A stretch of 64,000 bases of DNA from Spongilla lacustris. Lineage: Eukaryota > Porifera > Demospongiae > Spongillida > Spongillidae. The DNA is taken from positions 1 through 64,000 of the forward strand of contig OX442420.1 in the NCBI GenBank assembly GCA_949361645.1. Direction: 5' to 3'. Below, one piece after another: positions 53,706 to 64,000 of this stretch; position 1 is the first letter of the stretch; each line of letters begins with the position of its first letter. The notes below the pieces were generated by a model. That model did no database searches. It saw only the letters and a list, made by a program, of their open reading frames with translations, and was not told the DNA's origin. Made by a program: the position numbers and the translations under genes.

Positions 53706-56700
53706 GTGCATGGTACCTGTTTACGTACGCGTGTGTTTGTGTGTGTGTGTGTGTGTATCCGCATCGTCATTCCAACCCCGCCCCTACCCAGTGCACCAGA
53801 CAGTGATAGTGGAAAGCACGTAAGTCCCTCCCGTACCTCCCGTACCCCCGTTTCCTGCTTTTTACATGGTTCGTGTCAAGCTTATCGTGTGAGTACCACA
53901 GGTCGTGTACGCCGGGAAGGACCTGGAGGGCATTCCTGAAGAAATTTGGAAAAAGTATGGTTCCACCGCTAAGACGTTAGACCTGAGCTATAACCAGCTG
54001 AGGTGAGTTCGCACGCAGGGCTACGTTGCTTTGTGTACTGCTTGGGGCTTGTTCAGGTCATTGGAAGGTCTGGTGAACTTCAGTGTACTGGAGGAGCTCG
54101 TTCTTGACAATAACGAGTTATCTGACTCCAGTCTCGATCTCCCGCCTTTGATGCACCTTCGCACTCTAACGCTCAACAAGAACCAAGTAATTCTCTCACC
54201 TGAATTAAACCTCTCTCTGAGTTAATTACCTTTACCTGGTTATTACTATTACCCTGGTTTACCGTAGTTATTATCCTGGTTATTACCCCGGCACTCAGAT
54301 CACAGACACAGATAGAATCCTTACTATGCTGAAAGAGAAATGCCCAAACCTTCACTACCTTAGTCTCCTAGGCAACCAGGCATGCCCAAATGAGCTCCTT
54401 GGATCAGGTCATGATGATGAAGACTACCAGAGATACAGGTCAGGCAGCTGTGTGCTATGTCTGCTGTGTGCTATGTCTGCTATGTCTGCTGTCTGCTATG
54501 TGCTATGTCTGCTGTGTGCTATGTGCTATGTCTGCTGTGTGCTGTGTGCTATGTGCTGTGTCTGCTATGTGCTATGTCTGCTGTGCTATGTGCTATGTGC
54601 TGTGTCTGCTATGTGCTATGTGCTATGTCTGCTGTGTGCTATGTCTGCTGTGTGCTATGTGCTATGTGCTATGTCTGCTGTGTGCTATGTGCTATGTCTG
54701 CTATGTGCTATGTCTGCTGTGTGCTATGTCTGCTGTGTGCTATGTGCTATGTCTGTTGTGTGTTATGTGCTATGTCTGCTGTGTGCTATGTCTGCTGTGT
54801 GCTATGTGCTATGTCTGCTGTGTGCTATGTGCTGTCTGCTGTCTGCTATGTGCTGTGTCTGCTATGTGCTATGTGCTGTCTGCTATGTGCTATGTCTGCT
54901 GTCTGCTATGTCTGCTATGTGCTATGTCTGCTATGTGCTATGTCTGCTGTCTGCTATGTCTGCTGTGTGCTATGTGCTATGTGCTATGTCTGCTATGTGC
55001 TATGTGCTGTGTGCTATGTCTGCTATGTGCTATGTGCTGTGTGCTATGTGCTGTCTGCTGTCTGCTATGTGCTGTGTCTGCTATGTGCTATGTGCTGTCT
55101 GCTATGTGTGCTATGTCTGCTGTGTGCTATGTGCTATGTCTGCTGTGTGCTATGTCTGCTGTGTGCTATGTGCTATGTCTGCTATGTCTGCTGTGTGCTA
55201 TGTGCTGTGTGCTATGTCTGCTGTGTGCTATGTGCTATGTCTGCTGTGTGCTATGTCTGCTGTGTGCTATGTGCTATGTCTGCTGTGTGCTATGTGCTGT
55301 GTGCTATGTCTGCTATGTGCTATGTCTGCTGTCTGCTATGTCTGCTGTGTGCTATGTGCTATGTCTGCTGTGTGCTATATGCTATGTCTGCTGTGTGCTA
55401 TGTGCTGTGTGCTATGTCTGCTGTGTGCTATGTGCTATGTCTGCTGTGTGCTATGTGCTGTCTGCTGTGTGCTATGTGCTGTGTGCTATGTCTGCTGTCT
55501 GCTATGTCTGCTATGTGCTATGTGCTGTGTGCTATGTCTGCTGTGTGCTATGTGCTATGTCTGCTGTGTGCTATGTGCTGTGTGCTATGTCTGCTGTGTG
55601 CTATGTGCTATGTCTGCTGTGTGCTATGTGCTGTGTGCTATGTCTGCTGTGTGCTATGTGCTATGTGCTGTGTGCTATGTCTGCTGTCTGCTATGTGCTA
55701 TGTGCTGTGTGCTATGTCTGCTGTGTGCTATGTGCTATGTCTGCTGTGTGCTATGTGCTGTGTGCTATGTCTGCTGTGTGCTATGTGCTATGTCTGCTGT
55801 GTGCTATGTGCTGTGTGCTATGTCTGCTGTGTGCTATGTGCTGTGTGCTATGTGTGCTGTCTGCTATGTCTGCTATGTGCTATGTGCTGTGTGCTATGTC
55901 TGCTGTGTGCTATGTGCTATGTCTGCTGTGTGCTATGTGCTATGTGCTATGTCTGCTGTGTGCTATGTGCTATGTCTGCTGTGTGCTATGTGCTGTCTGC
56001 TGTCTGCTATGTGCTATGTGCTATGTCTGCTGTGTGCTATGTCTGCTGTGTGCTATGTCTGCTGTGTGCTATGTCTGCTGTGTGCTATGTCTGCTGTGTG
56101 CTATGTCTGCTGTGTGCTATGTGCTATGTCTGCTGTGTGCTGTGTGCTTTGTCTGCTGTCTGCTATGTGCTGTGTGCTATGTCTGCTGTGTGCTATGTCT
56201 GCTGTGTGCTATGTCTGCTGTGTGCTATGTGCTGTGTGCTATGTCTGCTGTGTGCTGTGTGTGCTATGTCTGCTGTGTGCTATGTCTGCTGTCTGCTATG
56301 TGCTATGTCTGCTGTCTGCTATGTGCTGTGTGCTATGTCTGCTATGCCTGCTGTCTGCTATGTGCTATGTGCTATGTGCTATGTCTGCTGTGTGCTATGT
56401 GCTGTGTGCTATGTCTGCTGTGTGCTATGTGCTATGTCTGCTGTGTGCTATGTGCTGTCTGCTGTCTGCTATGTGCTATGTCTGCTGTTTGCTATGTCTG
56501 CTGTGTGCTATGTCTGCTGTGTGCTATGTCTGCTGTGTGCTATGTGCTATGTCTGCTGTGTGCTGTGTGCTGTGTGCTTTGTCTGCTGTCTGCTATGTGC
56601 TGTGTGCTATGTCTGCTGTGTGCTATGTCTGCTGTGTGCTATGTCTGCTGTGTGCTATGTCTGCTGTGTGCTATGTCTGCTGTGTGCTATGTCTGCTGTG

Positions 56701-59700
56701 TGCTATGTGCTGTGTGTTATGTCTGCTGTGTGCTGTGTGTGCTATGTCTGCTGTGTGCTATGTGCTATGTCTGCTATGTGCTATGTGCTATGTCTGCTGT
56801 GTGCTATGTCTGCTGTCTGCTATGTGCTATGTCTGCTGTGTGCTATGTGCTGTGTGCTATGTCTGCTGTGTGCTATGTGCTATGTCTGCTGTGTGCTATG
56901 TGCTGTCTGCTGTCTGCTATGTGCTATGTCTGCTGTGTGCTATGTCTGCTGTGTGCTATGTCTGCTGTGTGCTATGTGCTATGTCTGCTGTGTGCTGTGT
57001 GCTGTGTGCTTTGTCTGCTGTCTGCTATGTGCTGTGTGCTATGTCTGCTGTGTGCTATGTCTGCTGTGTGCTATGTCTGCTGTGTGCTATGTCTGCTGTG
57101 TGCTATGTCTGCTGTGTGCTATGTCTGCTGTGTGCTATGTGCTGTGTGTTATGTCTGCTGTGTGCTGTGTGTGCTATGTCTGCTGTGTGCTATGTGCTAT
57201 GTCTGCTATGTGCTATGTGCTATGTCTGCTGTGTGCTATGTCTGCTGTCTGCTATGTGCTATGTCTGCTGTCTGCTATGTGCTGTGTGCTATGTCTGCTA
57301 TGTGCTGTGTGCTATGTCTGCTATGTGCTATGTCTGCTATGTGCTATGTGCTATGTCTGCTGTCTGCTATGTCTGCTATGTTGGGTACATAACTTTGTGA
57401 AGTAGTCTATGTAGTGGTGTGTCCAGTTAGAAGTATTACTGTTATAATTATAAGAAAGGGATTTGCTGTGCTTAGCCCTAATATCTAAGATCCTTGTTGG
57501 ATTTGGGTTAATCCTTAGAGATAAGCTGTACTTGGGTACAGCTGCTGATTTTTGGCATTCCATACATATCTTAATCTTGAGAGGCATTTAATCCATTAAC
57601 AGTGTAGCCTGCATGGAATAGCTACTATCTGTGGCACTGAACAGCAGCATACTGCACTTGTTCACTTGGCTCCACAAAAGAATGCAATGCCTTTAAATTC
57701 AGGATTGAAATGATTTCTTTACCGTTATTAAAGCAAATTATAGTAATCAAATGTTATTGGTGGAAGTAGTTGTATCAAATCTAAAATCAATCAGCATAAT
57801 CTAAGCCCTCTGTTATTAAGGTTAGAGATAAGTGATAACTATGTATATGTAGTACATGTGTACACAGTGGAACAGCTTTGCTACCATAACCAAGTTCCAT
57901 ACAGAATTATTAACATTTATGGTCATATTGAAGCTGTTATTTGATAACCAATAAACTTTCTAATTAGAACAGCCATTGGTTTGATATTAAAATTTGTGTT
58001 ATTAAAACTCACCTTAGAAGTGTTTGTTGTTGTTTCAAATCTTAACCAATAAAATACCAATCACCAATTAATTAAAAGTTGTCATACATTATTATAATTA
58101 AAAAAACAATTTGATTTTGTCTCTTCAATACAGGGAATGATGCAATTCGTATTTATTCATATAGATTAAGGATCAATTATATTTTAGCAGCGTTCTTTCG
58201 TGGACACCCCCACATTGCAATTGTCCTTCCTGTACCCATTTTTGAATAGGTTTAATTAATGGATGAATTGAGATACAGTGCAGTAAAGTGTGTGTCCACT
58301 TCTATATATGGTAAATAGAGTTGCAGGTAGGCAAAATTATTCCCCAGCGTATGCGATAATCCAATTAGCATTACCCGATACTGCAGCAGGCTGACAATAT
58401 CCCCACTACATGTATATGGTCAGATTGATTGTGAAATATTAATATTAAAACCAATGTAGACTACACTTACAGTACATGTAGTTAGTGGTATTGGGATATT
58501 GGATGTAGTTAGTGGTATTAGAATATTGGATGTAGTTAGGGATATTAGAATATTGGATGTACTGTGTGTGGTCACCAGGACAACCCATACAATAACCACA
58601 TTGTTTACATGTACACATGTATTAGTTTGTTTTGTTATTCCATAGTGCTGTGGGGTTTACCCCTAAGTGCTTCCTTCCCAGTGCATCATGATAAGGATGA
58701 GGCCATAATTATTGTGTATGGTGTATGTATATGTGTGTATGTGTTTGGGTGTGTATGTGTGTGTATGTGTGTGTGTGGGTGTGTATGTGTGTGGGTGTAT
58801 GTATGTTACCTTCTTTGATGCAATGCTTTGCACTAAAGGTACTTTGTTATATACAAGATGCCCAGCCTGGCTTTTCTGGATTCCAAACCAGTAACACCTC
58901 AGGAGAGAAAGGAGGCTAAAAGGGTTGGCGAGTTTATGAAGATTGTCCGACCTTCAGATGAAGTGGTAGGGGCTGTGGTCCTTGGGGGTGTGGTATTGCA
59001 TGAGGAGACAGCTGTGTATTCATTGTACGTTCTGCTTTCAGTTGCAAGCTGCAGAAAAGAAATCCAGATCGGGTGATTCTGAATATACACCTCTTCCCCA
59101 GACCCAACCTGCCCAAGGACAGCACAAAGGTCCGTGGACCTCTTAGTGTAGTTCTCTTATTCTTCCCCTCCCCTCCCCCTCCCCTCCCTCTCCCCCTCCC
59201 CCTCCGTTCACCCTCTCTTCCTTCCCTTCCTCTTTTCCCTCCCTCTCCCCCTCTTCCCCTTACCCCTACCACCTCACTCACACATGCTGTGGGTAGCCTT
59301 TTGGGAACAGTCAGCCTTGGGCAATAGGATTGGTACATGTTTCCAGATCTCACACAGTGATACTTGTCCCATATAAGGTTGTGGATCAGGGGGTTAATGT
59401 TACCTCTTAGTTCAGGGGGTCTGTTGTCTAAACCTTATGAAATGTCCACTATTTTCTGATGCATACATAATTGTTATCTTGTACATAGGCAGTCCACCCC
59501 ATATTGTTGTGCCACAATGGCCCTATCAAATCTTTTCTGTTTTCTCACTGCATGTCAACAGGAGCATGTAAATATTTCTGTACACAAAATAAACTCATTT
59601 ATAATCATTTCAATACTATTAGCCTCTTTTCAAAAGTTTTCTCTTATATGAGCACAACTCACAACCCTTATTACATGTAGATTAGGGAAATGTTTTGATA

Positions 59701-59799
59701 CTCTACTTCTTGTATGTAGCTACGTTTGGCAAATGTAAATATGTCTACTATGGGAAGCATTCAGAAGGGAACAGGTTCATCAGGAACAACCAGTTATGA
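53706..59799 (+). CDS. LRMDA: LRMDA-like leucine-rich repeat protein
   Basis: Exons: 53706?-53819, 53902-54002, 54057-54186, 54299-54438, 58839-58965, 59042-59129, 59720-59799. They total 780 nt (259 residues) if the ATG at 53706 is used. The N-terminus is the weak part, because exon 1 runs through a (GT)n tract and another first exon is possible. The LRR core is clear: [64 protein letters not shown] and [20 protein letters not shown]. It ends with [14 protein letters not shown] and [25 protein letters not shown] (C10orf11) is linked in vertebrates to melanocyte differentiation and membrane-trafficking complexes. Its presence here implies an older role. Intron 4 (4.4 kb) contains a 2.9-kb minisatellite starting within 10 bp of the donor. 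Confidence 0.85.
54445..57380. repeat. 2.9-kb TGCTATG/TCTGCTG minisatellite in LRMDA intron 4
   Basis: The array is a mosaic of short modules (TGCTATG, TGCTGTG, TCTGCTG) in a shifting order. It has no TAA, TAG or TGA in any forward frame, so all three frames are open for about 1000 codons; this is a composition artefact ([11 protein letters not shown] repeats). An internal duplication with offset 432 bp is marked by GTGTGCTTTGTCTGC at about 56572 and 57004. The array begins right after the exon 4 donor. Confidence 0.95.
57400..58838. other. LRMDA intron 4, distal part, no exon seen
   Basis: AT-rich intron with three copies of a GTAGTTAG..TATTGGAT motif at about 58480-58560 and a GTGTATGTGTGTG-rich stretch at 58713-58805. 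No coding exon recognised. Confidence 0.5.
59160..59275. repeat. C/T-rich low-complexity tract in LRMDA intron 6
   Basis: Runs of CCCCTCCC and TTCCCTTCC over about 115 bp, almost pure pyrimidine on the sense strand. It could form a purine-strand triplex. It lies about 30 bp after the exon 6 donor. Confidence 0.85.
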
Positions 59800-60536
59800 A
59801 GAACCTTTGTGCTGGGAAGTGTCATCTGTTATTAACTTTTATTAAATTTTTGAGGTGGTAGTTTGTCTGCCTTGTGTGTACCTTTTCATGTGCAACCATT
59901 ATTTAATTACATAGCTACCAATTATTACAGGCTGTTATTAAGTACACCCTGGCACTGGCCTGGTGTACCACCTTGTTAAACATTGGGGTGCTCCAGAGTT
60001 GCACACAAAACAGCATGTTCATGCTATAACTAATGTCTTATTCATGCAGCTGTTAACCACAATGGTTTGCACCTGTGTAAATCTTTTTTTAAAAATATTT
60101 TTAAAATCTTATTAACCTTAACTACACTTCACCATATTTGTATGTGTCATCTGGTGTGCATACCGCTACTATCATCAACTCAAAGGGACCAGCTTAGGTG
60201 GGTGTGGCTCACACCATCACCCCATTATTTGCTGCTGCTGGTCTGCTGTTCCTCCTAATACAGCCCTGCTTGGAGCTCATTGGGGGGAGGGGGGGGGGGG
60301 GGGGGGAACAATGCTTGCCTAGATTGACTTCATTCCAAAAACCAAACGCTTCTACACGTGGCCTAATATATGCGTATATCCTTCAAGAGCATTTAGATTG
60401 CACCCCCAGCCACCAGCACTATATCAAGCCATTGCCATTGGCTCCATACACTGTAATTTGCTCTATCATAATGGTATATTATGCATTGAGCGGTGCTCTC
60501 ATGTACTAACTTTAATACGACCCTCGAGCTCACTCC
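59800..60536. other. LRMDA 3' flank, no firm gene
   Basis: AT-rich 3' flank with an 18-base poly-G tract at 60289-60306. Possible upstream exons of the following ORF were sought but none could be supported. Confidence 0.45.
60289..60306. repeat. Poly-G tract of 18 bases
   Basis: Uninterrupted G run, preceded by six G and an A. Confidence 0.85.
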
Positions 60537-60875
60537 TTGGACCCAGGTCTTGACTTTAAAATTGGTACGTGTAGGCTGGCCACCTCACGGTACTTGCCAT
60601 CTTTGGCTCACCAAGTGATAGTCCTGAAGATGCACCCTCGTGGTGCGCTCTTATTCGAAGGACCTTTAGCTTTGAGGATGCCCCGTGACAAGAAGGAAGC
60701 GGTGCACTCGGAAGGGAATGTGAAAGGCGTCGTTACGCTGAATAGCTCCGTGGAATTCGCGATCAAGGACTACATGGATATTTTGTCTACAAACCAATGT
60801 GGGCCTGAAATCGCTAGATGGGCGCCTCAGAGTTGGGGAACTGATAAGAAGAGTGCACGACGGGAGAGTGTATAG
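60537..60875 (+). CDS. Unknown ORF, probably a terminal exon
   Basis: The open frame has codon-like composition and ends at TAG 60873-60875. Recognisable text is MHPRGALLFEGPLALRMPRD, VVTLNSSVEFAIKDYMDILS and EIARWAPQSWG. No family is recognised. The frame is open from about 60537. The first ATG with a plausible context is near 60630, and there is an acceptor-like CCCAG at 60547, so it may be the last exon of a gene whose upstream exons I cannot place. It is on the same strand as the LRMDA-like and PH-domain genes. It shares the string FEGPL with the next gene, which may be chance. Confidence 0.4.
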   Translation: MDPGLDFKIGTCRLATSRYLPSLAHQVIVLKMHPRGALLFEGPLALRMPRDKKEAVHSEGNVKGVVTLNSSVEFAIKDYMDILSTNQCGPEIARWAPQSWGTDKKSARRESV

Positions 60876-61627
60876 ATCAGGTGTTACTGTAGGTAGTTGA
60901 GGTACTGTGTAAATAATATTAGTGTCTTTCGTGTATAATAATAATAATTTATGGTATACATGGATACATATGCCACCCAAACATGACGTCATTGGGTGGC
61001 AAAACCGGGTGCATGTACAGCATGCATACCACGGGGGTTGATATGAGGGCAAAGTAAATAATGGGCAAATATGCCCTATTCATAGTGATATTAGGCTAGG
61101 GTTTTGTGTTCCTAGCGATCACCTCTAAGAGTTCACTTTGGGAAAGGTTTCTATCACGAATTAAATCTCATTAGCGGTTGGCTTAGGCGATCGCTAAACC
61201 CTAGCCTAAAATCGCTATGAATTGGGCATATTTTCCCAAGGTTGATATGAGGGTAGGTTGATATAGGGGTAGGTGAACTGTATTGGTCTCTATACATACC
61301 ACGCCTATGGAAAACCCTCCACACATGTATTGTGTATTATACATGAAGAAAGTGGACCAGTTGTGTAAACACGTAAGGAATTAAATCAACGCCTCCTTTT
61401 TTTTTTAAAGGAAAGAAATGGCACTCCTAAATGAAAAGATGTATTGGTGGGAAGAGAGACTCATAGGACAATTATATGCATGCGTACTATCACATCGCAG
61501 GTATACGCGCGGATACTGATGCATGCGCAGCAAATTAAGTCGATCGTAGCGAGTTGTAAACAGGATATGATGACTTACGTACATGCATGTATGTACGTAC
61601 CTATGATTATTGTCATCAATATGCAAT
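60876..61627. other. Intergenic, no gene seen
   Basis: AT-rich. A pair of related segments around TTAGGCTAGGGTTTTG (61090) and, inverted, AAACCCTAGCCTAAAA (61195) forms an inverted repeat of about 50 bp arms, probably a small MITE at about 61070-61235 (arms include TGCCCTATTCATAG and CTATGAATTGGGCA). Confidence 0.5.
61065..61235. mobile_element. Small MITE-like palindrome, about 170 bp
   Basis: The left end GGGCAAATATGCCCTATTCA and the right end GAATTGGGCATATTTTCCC are inverted copies. Inside them AGGCTAGGGTTTTG and CAAACCCTAGCCT-type blocks, then AGCGATC and GATCGCT, are also inverted. It has no coding capacity. Confidence 0.65.
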
Positions 61628-63273
61628 ATGGACGTTTGGCAAAGCACCGAACCTGTCTTCGAGGGCCCGCTACAACACAGGGAGAAGAAGAAACTATCCA
61701 CAGTAAGGCCGCGTCAATTAAAGTACCCAACGCTGGGAAGGCTCAAGGCGGGTGGGTGCACGTGTACGTGGAAATAATGATTGCGTCCCACCCATCTGCG
61801 CAGCGATGCAGGTGGTTTGCTGGCAAGCTGTTGCTGGAGACAATCGAAGGCCCGAAGAGGCTGGCGCTGTGCGACAAAGAATCGCATTTGGCAGTATTAT
61901 CCATACCTCTTAACGGTACTAGTACCTACGCTAAAACATATATGGCATTCGCACAGCACGCACGTGCATATACATTCGTTTACCAAGGGTGTAGCTGTTC
62001 TACACAAATAGCATGCTTCTTTACTCGTACGCACACGCCACAGAGGTACTGAGCGTGTCGGCGACCAAGGTCAAGGAACTGAATCATAGCTTCAAGATAG
62101 TGACCACTCGCAAGAACCACATCTTGGGCGCGAAGAGCAGCGATCAGAGAGACATGTGGATCAGCTGCATATCAAATGTCGTCAACGCAGTACCTCTTCC
62201 CAGTATTGTATGTGAGTGATTCTGGATGTGTGTACTGTTGTGTTTGTGCAGTGTTTATAGTAAACACCACACACTATATATGTCCTATCCAATTTACTAT
62301 TTGATGAAGAAGAGCAAGACCACTGCCAGGTAGAATTGGGGACCCCATATAATTGGGCCCCCCCCCCCCCCCCCCCCATCCCCAATTCTACGTCGATCTG
62401 GGGACCCTTTCGTAGAAATGGGGACCCTTAAAAATTATGTACTTGTGAATTAAGGACTGCATTCCTTCTTGTATATACACAACTAATGCGAGGTCAATAG
62501 CCTGAATGGCCTGGGTCGAGGTGTTGATTATAATTCCACTTGCTGGAGGCCCAACACCGTCGTTTATCTGTCCGCTTGGCCATGCATACTGTGTATATAA
62601 GGACACGTTAGGTGTTGTGTGTGCCGGAGCTTCTCTTATGTGTATAAGTTGGTATCTATTGAGCTTTGCTAGTGGCAGACTGGCAGTACACGGTACACTT
62701 ACAAAGCTTGCACAGGTCTCATCTACTCTTTAGTTTACTGTCTGACTGCCACCTTTAGTACATATGATATTTTAGTATACATTGTGTATCCATGCAATGT
62801 ATTTACTTGATATATAAATAAACACTTACGCTATGGCGAGTGACGATAGGAAAAAAGATGGGTGTGGCTTACTTTTAAAGATACCGGTACACATGTACAC
62901 CAATATCTCCTACAACGCGTGTATCCCTAGCTCTTCCTTCTTAAAAATCTCATAAACAAGCTGATTTGAACCTCTGGTTGGATGCTTCACTGTGTATGTC
63001 AGTAGTATATTTTGGTCTAATCATCATCATAGATAGGGAGATCTGTCTCTATGTTGCTCAGCTAGCAGATGCATGATGAATATGCAGAAATTAGTTACAC
63101 CAAATCTGAGTTTACTTTTGCTCTCAATAACCTACTTCCTGAATTACATATTAGAGCAAATGATTGTTTTAGTGTGTTCTTTTTCTCAGGCAATGAACAT
63201 GCACCACAATGTTCATGAGATTGCCTATGATGTGGCTGCTAATCACTACATAGATAGAACGCTACGATCATGA
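61628..63273 (+). CDS. Small PH-domain adaptor-like protein
   Basis: Exons: 61628-61702, 61804-61915, 62044-62207, 63190-63273. They total 435 nt (144 residues) in consistent phase. The PH fold runs from EPVFEGPLQHREKKKLST through RCRWFAGKLLLETIEG, then VLSVSATKVKELNHSFKI, to DQRDMWISCISNVV, where the tryptophan of the C-terminal helix is present. The short tail NVHEIAYDVAANHYIDRTL has two tyrosines in possible phosphorylation contexts. PH domains bind phosphoinositides or protein partners at membranes. I cannot assign a named family; DOK-type PH domains open similarly. A further small exon inside the 982-bp intron 3 is possible. Confidence 0.65.
62208..63189. other. PH-domain gene intron 3, no exon seen
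   Basis: AT-rich, with the poly-C tract and GGGGACCC repeats. A short extra exon cannot be excluded. Confidence 0.45.
62358..62377. repeat. Poly-C tract of 20 bases
   Basis: Flanked by inverted GAATTGGGGA / TCCCCAATTC sequences, so the C run sits between short inverted repeats. It is in intron 3 of the PH-domain gene. Related GGGGACCC motifs repeat nearby. Confidence 0.85.
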
Positions 63274-63770
63274 GTTCTCACCATGCAATGCGTGCACCTT
63301 CAATGAGTTTTCTGTTAGCAAATGTTTTTTAAACCATTGAATTAGTATAATATTTCATCACAACACCTAAGCAGGCTCTAATGATGATTAATGTGTACGT
63401 GAAATAGTGTATGGTTCCTTCACCCCACTTGTCCTTATAGCCTAAGAGGGATGAGTAGACTATATGCCTCTCACCTGTCCGTCAAGCGGGAGCATGATTA
63501 TGGCTTATAACTATTGCTCTTGGAAATGCTCTTCCGTATAATATGTACACGGTCATCACAATTGCAAGGTGACGCGCGTACATGCATGTACGATGACATC
63601 GCCCTATAGTGTTGCTGAGCCTGGAGCCAGGGTTTCCTCTCAGTCAGTAAATAACACAAAAATTACGCATATGCGTTTGTGCTAGCTTCTGTTGTTGTTG
63701 TCATATGTCCTGCTGTATGTTATAACTGTACTTCCATACACTCTGATGACCGCTGGCTATATCAAAATCG
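63274..63770. other. 3' flank, no gene seen
   Basis: No coding signal. A GGTCCCTAATTCTATG motif occurs at about 63779 and 63795 just before the terminal array. Confidence 0.5.
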
Positions 63771-63819
63771 ATATGGGGGTCCCTAATTCTATGGGTCCCT
63801 AATTCTATGTAACACCACC

Positions 63820-64000
63820 CTTCATTCCAACATGACCACCCTTCATTCCCACATGACCACCCTTCATTCCCACATGACCACCCTTCATTCCCACATGACC
63901 ACCCTTCATTCCCACATGACATTCCCACGTGACCACCCTTCATTCCCACGTGACCATCCTTCATTCCCACATGACCACCCTTCATTCCCACATGACGACC
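63820..64000. repeat. 21-bp minisatellite at window end
   Basis: About nine copies of CACCCTTCATTCCCACATGA-type units (21 bp), one of them truncated. The array is cut by the window edge, so its full length is unknown. Confidence 0.92.

Noticed and set aside
53855..53901. Start ATG at about 53864 with a 15-bp intron before the LRMDA-like exon 2
   Set aside because: An intron of 15 bp is too short to splice. The exon ending at 53819 with an 82-bp intron is more credible, although its start remains uncertain.
54326..57405. Three overlapping forward ORFs of 982-1024 codons rich in Cys, Val, Leu, Ala and Met
   Set aside because: They are translations of one low-complexity array that lacks stop codons in any frame. 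They lie within an intron of the LRMDA-like gene; real exon 4 ends at 54438 where a GT donor follows.
59073..59353. Pro/Ser-rich and Arg/Gly/Glu-rich ORFs
   Set aside because: They cross a pyrimidine-rich low-complexity tract in LRMDA intron 6; the real exon ends at 59129.

Overview
The window is eukaryotic and almost certainly animal. It holds small-intron genes (many introns of 45-80 bp with GT..AG borders) for metazoan-type proteins: a FADD-like DED+death-domain adaptor, RACK1, H2A.Z, TIM23, TRAPPC2, NAA60, a bifunctional PAPS synthase, a class III alcohol dehydrogenase and an LRMDA-like LRR protein. The compact intron-rich genes, short intergenic gaps and very abundant minisatellites would fit a sponge or another early-branching marine invertebrate. 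That placement is inference. There are no bacterial operons, rRNA genes or CRISPR arrays.

Layout. 1-1355: no gene. 1356-2411 (+): an intronless SET-domain protein with two SET C-terminal-like modules. About 2.9-5.1 kb: a decayed terminal-inverted-repeat element with a broken RING finger. 7298-9714 (-): DNAJB12/14-like ER J-protein, 9 exons. 10366-15113 (-): PAPS synthase, 11 exons. 16.3-17.2 kb: decayed ORFs, possibly transposon remains. 17844-37256 (-): TIM23, only 193 codons but spread over 19.4 kb because its fourth intron (17.4 kb) carries a 12-kb minisatellite of about 400 thirty-bp units. 37613-40442 (-): ADH5. 40637-41992 (-): ETAA1-like. 42082-42832 (+): FADD-like. 42930-44580 (+): NAA60. 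44929-45270 (+): PDZ protein. 45671-51427 (-): RACK1. 51610-52295 (-): TRAPPC2. 52490-53115 (+): H2A.Z. 53284-53549 (-): a 71-codon unknown protein. 53706-59799 (+): LRMDA-like. 60.5-60.9 kb (+): unknown ORF. 61628-63273 (+): small PH-domain protein. The window ends inside another minisatellite.

The genes are housekeeping genes and do not form one pathway. Several pairs are head-to-head over 90-195 bp (ETAA1-like/FADD-like, TRAPPC2/H2A.Z, 71-codon gene/LRMDA-like), so shared bidirectional promoters are likely. FADD-like and ETAA1-like point to death signalling and the replication-stress checkpoint respectively.

The most unusual feature is the behaviour of intronic minisatellites. In at least six introns the array starts or ends at, or within tens of bp of, a splice junction. 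In two cases the repeat unit is visibly a copy of the real splice site (3' splice site in PAPS synthase intron 4, 5' splice site in ADH5 intron 7). The 12-kb TIM23 array is bracketed by diverged inverted repeats and contains a 2,586-bp higher-order duplication. All exon models were built by hand from splice consensus, reading phase and family resemblance; no alignment or database search was run.
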